From positions 1 to 30,067 of IMG/VR virus record IMGVR_UViG_3300025598_000119: a DNA stretch of 30,067 nt. One strand, 5' to 3'. The notes beneath the pieces were generated by a model. The model searched no databases. It saw only the letters and a list, made by a program, of their open reading frames with translations, and was not told where the DNA came from. Source of the DNA: a virus. A program made the translations under genes and the position numbers. This document shows, one piece after another, positions 28,112-30,067 of the stretch; position 1 is the stretch's first letter; each line of letters begins with the position of its first letter.

Positions 28112-28836
28112 ACCCAATAATACCTTTTATAATTATTAATAATTTCAATATGTGCTGGTTGATTCTGTACAAATCCATCATAATCGTAACCATCATTTCT
28201 ATGATGATGCGTATCAGTCAGATAAGGATTAACTGAATAATCTTTTCCACATAAAAAATAAAATACAACCATATAACAGTCCATGAAACCTAATGGTTCA
28301 TATTGTTTTTGAAAGTTATCATGATTTTGTTTGAACCATTCAATCACTTTATCATAGTTATTCAGAAATGTCGATACTCTGAATATTGAACCTCCACCAC
28401 ATCCATATTGATTGGTGATAGGTCTACGACCAGAAAACTCAGCAATACTATCTATAATGTTTTCAGGAATGATGTTGCCAATTGTAATATTGTGGCCTGC
28501 CATTTCCCAAGAATCATTTATTGTAATTTCCTTTTTAATCCAAACATCGTCTTCCATCATCATTATATGTGAAGTCTCACACTTCTGGCAAGCGAGTTTA
28601 AATCGCTCAAACCATGTTAACAGTTTTTCTAAGTTGTAACTAGGATAGCCAACTTTATTGGAAAATGGAAAATAATCACAATTATTATTAATAGAAATAT
28701 CAGACAAATCATCCGCTGCGTCTGAACCTAAAAAATAATAAGCATCAGGATAATGTTTACGGACTTGTTCTACCATTTTTTCGGTAGATAGTTTTTTACC
28801 TGCTGATGCCAAATGGCAAAAAGAAATATTAGTCAC
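28108..28836 (-). CDS. Putative glycosyltransferase (GT-A-like, GTG start)
   Basis: A 242-residue protein beginning at GTG 28836, overlapping the methyltransferase by 8 bases. ISFCHLASAGKK leads; IMMMEDDVWI (about residues 91-100) resembles the D-x-D-type metal-binding acidic motif of GT-A transferases; and a Cys-Gly-Gly-Gly turn follows (YGCGGGSIFRV). Typical for small sugar transferases that add residues to surface glycans. Acceptor unknown. Confidence 0.55.
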   Translation of the reverse strand: MTNISFCHLASAGKKLSTEKMVEQVRKHYPDAYYFLGSDAADDLSDISINNNCDYFPFSNKVGYPSYNLEKLLTWFERFKLACQKCETSHIMMMEDDVWIKKEITINDSWEMAGHNITIGNIIPENIIDSIAEFSGRRPITNQYGCGGGSIFRVSTFLNNYDKVIEWFKQNHDNFQKQYEPLGFMDCYMVVFYFLCGKDYSVNPYLTDTHHHRNDGYDYDGFVQNQPAHIEIINNYKRYYWV

Positions 28837-29401
28837 CGTTTTTTATCCAAAAAATAATACTGTCACTAGCACCGGACGGCTCTCTGATGTCCGCAATTCC
28901 ACAGGCCATTCCTTCTGGTACCAAAGTTTTATATTCTTCTGCCCATTCCATTTGCAAAATATCTTCAATAACTAACATTCCGCCTTTGTTTATTTTTGGA
29001 ATATAAAGTTCTAAACACTTGAGATGACTTTCTTTGGTGTGTGGACCATCATCAATGATAAGATCAAAGTTTGGTAACATATCAGCAAATTCTTTTTGAT
29101 ATCCGTCAGCATAGATTACTTTAACTCTTGGATAAGGTTCACATTTCTGTTTTGCGCCATGGTCAACAGGATCGACACCATAGATTTCAGCATTAGGAAA
29201 GTAATGATGCCACACCGCTAAACTCCCACCACGATGTATTCCAATTTCTAGTAATCGTAAGTTTTTTTCACGATAAGGTGCAAATGTCTGATCATAAAAG
29301 TTACTACAATATTTGTGGTGAAATTCTTTATCAGTTCCAAATTCATAATGAGTATCATTACGCAGGTTGTTCTCAACCATAATATCAACGAGAGTTTTCA
29401 T
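28829..29401 (-). CDS. SAM-dependent methyltransferase (glycan or antibiotic type)
   Basis: A 190-residue methyltransferase. The Rossmann glycine motif is RLLEIGIHRGGSL (residues about 49-61, E-x-G-x-x-x-G), followed by an acidic second strand with IYGVDPVD, then DLIIDDGPHTKESHLKCLEL and GGMLVIEDI. This resembles the CmcI/macrocin O-methyltransferase type that methylates sugars or small molecules. The ATG overlaps the stop of the epimerase by one base. Likely modifies a sugar in the cassette. Confidence 0.78.
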   Translation of the reverse strand: MKTLVDIMVENNLRNDTHYEFGTDKEFHHKYCSNFYDQTFAPYREKNLRLLEIGIHRGGSLAVWHHYFPNAEIYGVDPVDHGAKQKCEPYPRVKVIYADGYQKEFADMLPNFDLIIDDGPHTKESHLKCLELYIPKINKGGMLVIEDILQMEWAEEYKTLVPEGMACGIADIREPSGASDSIIFWIKNGD

Positions 29402-30067
29402 TACATTAACCTATCTTTCCATGTTCTAGGGGTTTTATCAGATACAATTTCTAATGGATATGTGTAATCAAAAGGTTTAGGTCCTTTCTTTTTAACATAA
29501 GCCACAGTTTCTTGTATTGCTTTTCTTAAATCAGTTTTAGTTTCATAATCTAATAACTTACGAGCTTTGTCTGCGGTGCAAGATGCGTGTTTAACTTCTC
29601 TTGGTCGGTCAGGCATATGAATTGGTGGCCAAATAACATCTTTTCTCATATCACATTCTTCAGCTACTAGTTTGGCCAGTTCAGCAACAGTAATTGTACC
29701 TTCATCAGGACCAATATTGATAATTTCACTTGTGATGTTAGGATCCAAAGCCATCTTCTCTAAACAATTAATACAATCACCAACATAAGAGAAACAACGA
29801 GTTTGTAGACCATCGCCATAAATGATTGATGGTTTATTTTGTAGATTACGATTAATCATGATACTCATTACATTACGGAATGGATCATCATATCTTTGAC
29901 GAGGACCAACAATATTATGTGGTACAGCAATGTTCCATTCCATGCCATGAGTTTCACACAAGGCTTTTAATACATCTTCACCGGCAACTTTAGCGATGCC
30001 ATATGGATCTACTGGTTTAGGATCCATACCTTCATGAAATGGAGCTTCTTGGTCGCCATATCGTGCC
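29401..30067 (-). CDS. NDP-sugar epimerase/dehydratase, 5' end outside the window
   Basis: The C-terminal 222 or so residues are seen; the frame is open to the right edge, so the start and the NAD-binding GxxGxxG lie beyond 30067. Upstream of the first Met (30027), in frame, is ARYGDQEAPFHEG, typical of an extended SDR. PYGIAKVAGE has the catalytic YxxxK, VPHNIVGPRQ is the substrate region, and QTRCFSYVGDCINCLEKMA matches the R-x-F-x-Y-V-x-D motif of UDP-glucose 4-epimerase and 4,6-dehydratase relatives. It heads the glycan cassette as the nucleotide-sugar maker. Confidence 0.82.
   Translation of the reverse strand, partial: ARYGDQEAPFHEGMDPKPVDPYGIAKVAGEDVLKALCETHGMEWNIAVPHNIVGPRQRYDDPFRNVMSIMINRNLQNKPSIIYGDGLQTRCFSYVGDCINCLEKMALDPNITSEIINIGPDEGTITVAELAKLVAEECDMRKDVIWPPIHMPDRPREVKHASCTADKARKLLDYETKTDLRKAIQETVAYVKKKGPKPFDYTYPLEIVSDKTPRTWKDRLM

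Noticed and set aside
1-30067. CRISPR array, insertion sequence or integrase
   Set aside because: No regular repeat-spacer pattern, no transposase- or recombinase-like protein and no terminal inverted repeats were found in the window.

Overview
The window is a piece of the genome of a tailed double-stranded DNA phage (Caudoviricetes), most likely a T4-like myovirus of an aquatic Gram-negative bacterium. The reasons are a T4-type primase and RNase H, a class I ribonucleotide reductase (nrdA, nrdB), a GroES-like co-chaperonin, an overlapping spanin pair with a GH19 endolysin, T4-type late promoter octamers, and many short, tightly packed genes, nearly all on the minus strand with ATGA or TAATG overlaps. 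The DNA is A+T rich. A small secreted protein and the host-type promoters suggest a proteobacterial host, perhaps freshwater, but this is a guess. No integrase, tRNA, CRISPR array or insertion sequence was seen.

Reading leftwards, in the direction of transcription, from the right end. 30.07-25.9 kb is a glycan cassette: an NDP-sugar epimerase cut by the window edge, a methyltransferase and four glycosyltransferase-like genes. 25.8-18.0 kb is a late, virion-associated block. It opens with a perfect TATAAATA late promoter, then a ligase-like KxDG protein, a nucleotidyltransferase-kinase fusion, two large charged proteins, a beta-rich structural protein with its own late promoter and terminator, and small conserved proteins. 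Three of these proteins begin with ten residues that look like the T4 capsid targeting sequence. 18.0-14.7 kb is the lysis and envelope block: i-spanin and o-spanin, lipoproteins, GH19 endolysin and membrane proteins that are holin candidates. 14.7-8.2 kb is DNA metabolism: primase, NrdA, NrdB, a GIY-YIG nuclease, RNase H and a small nucleotidyltransferase. 8.2-0.17 kb is an accessory or early region of small genes around a large metalloprotease-like VWA protein, a GalE-like epimerase and a co-chaperonin. It has several near-perfect host sigma70 promoters. One 51-residue gene at 2.2 kb is the only gene found on the plus strand.

The most interesting candidate system is at 22.7-25.8 kb. A protein with the motif set of covalent nucleotidyltransferases (ATP-dependent DNA/RNA ligases) overlaps a nucleotidyltransferase-P-loop kinase fusion. 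Both carry a capsid-targeting-like N terminus and follow a late promoter. I infer that these enzymes may be packaged in the head, matured by the prohead protease and injected with the DNA.

All calls come from reading the sequence and remembered family features. No database search was run.
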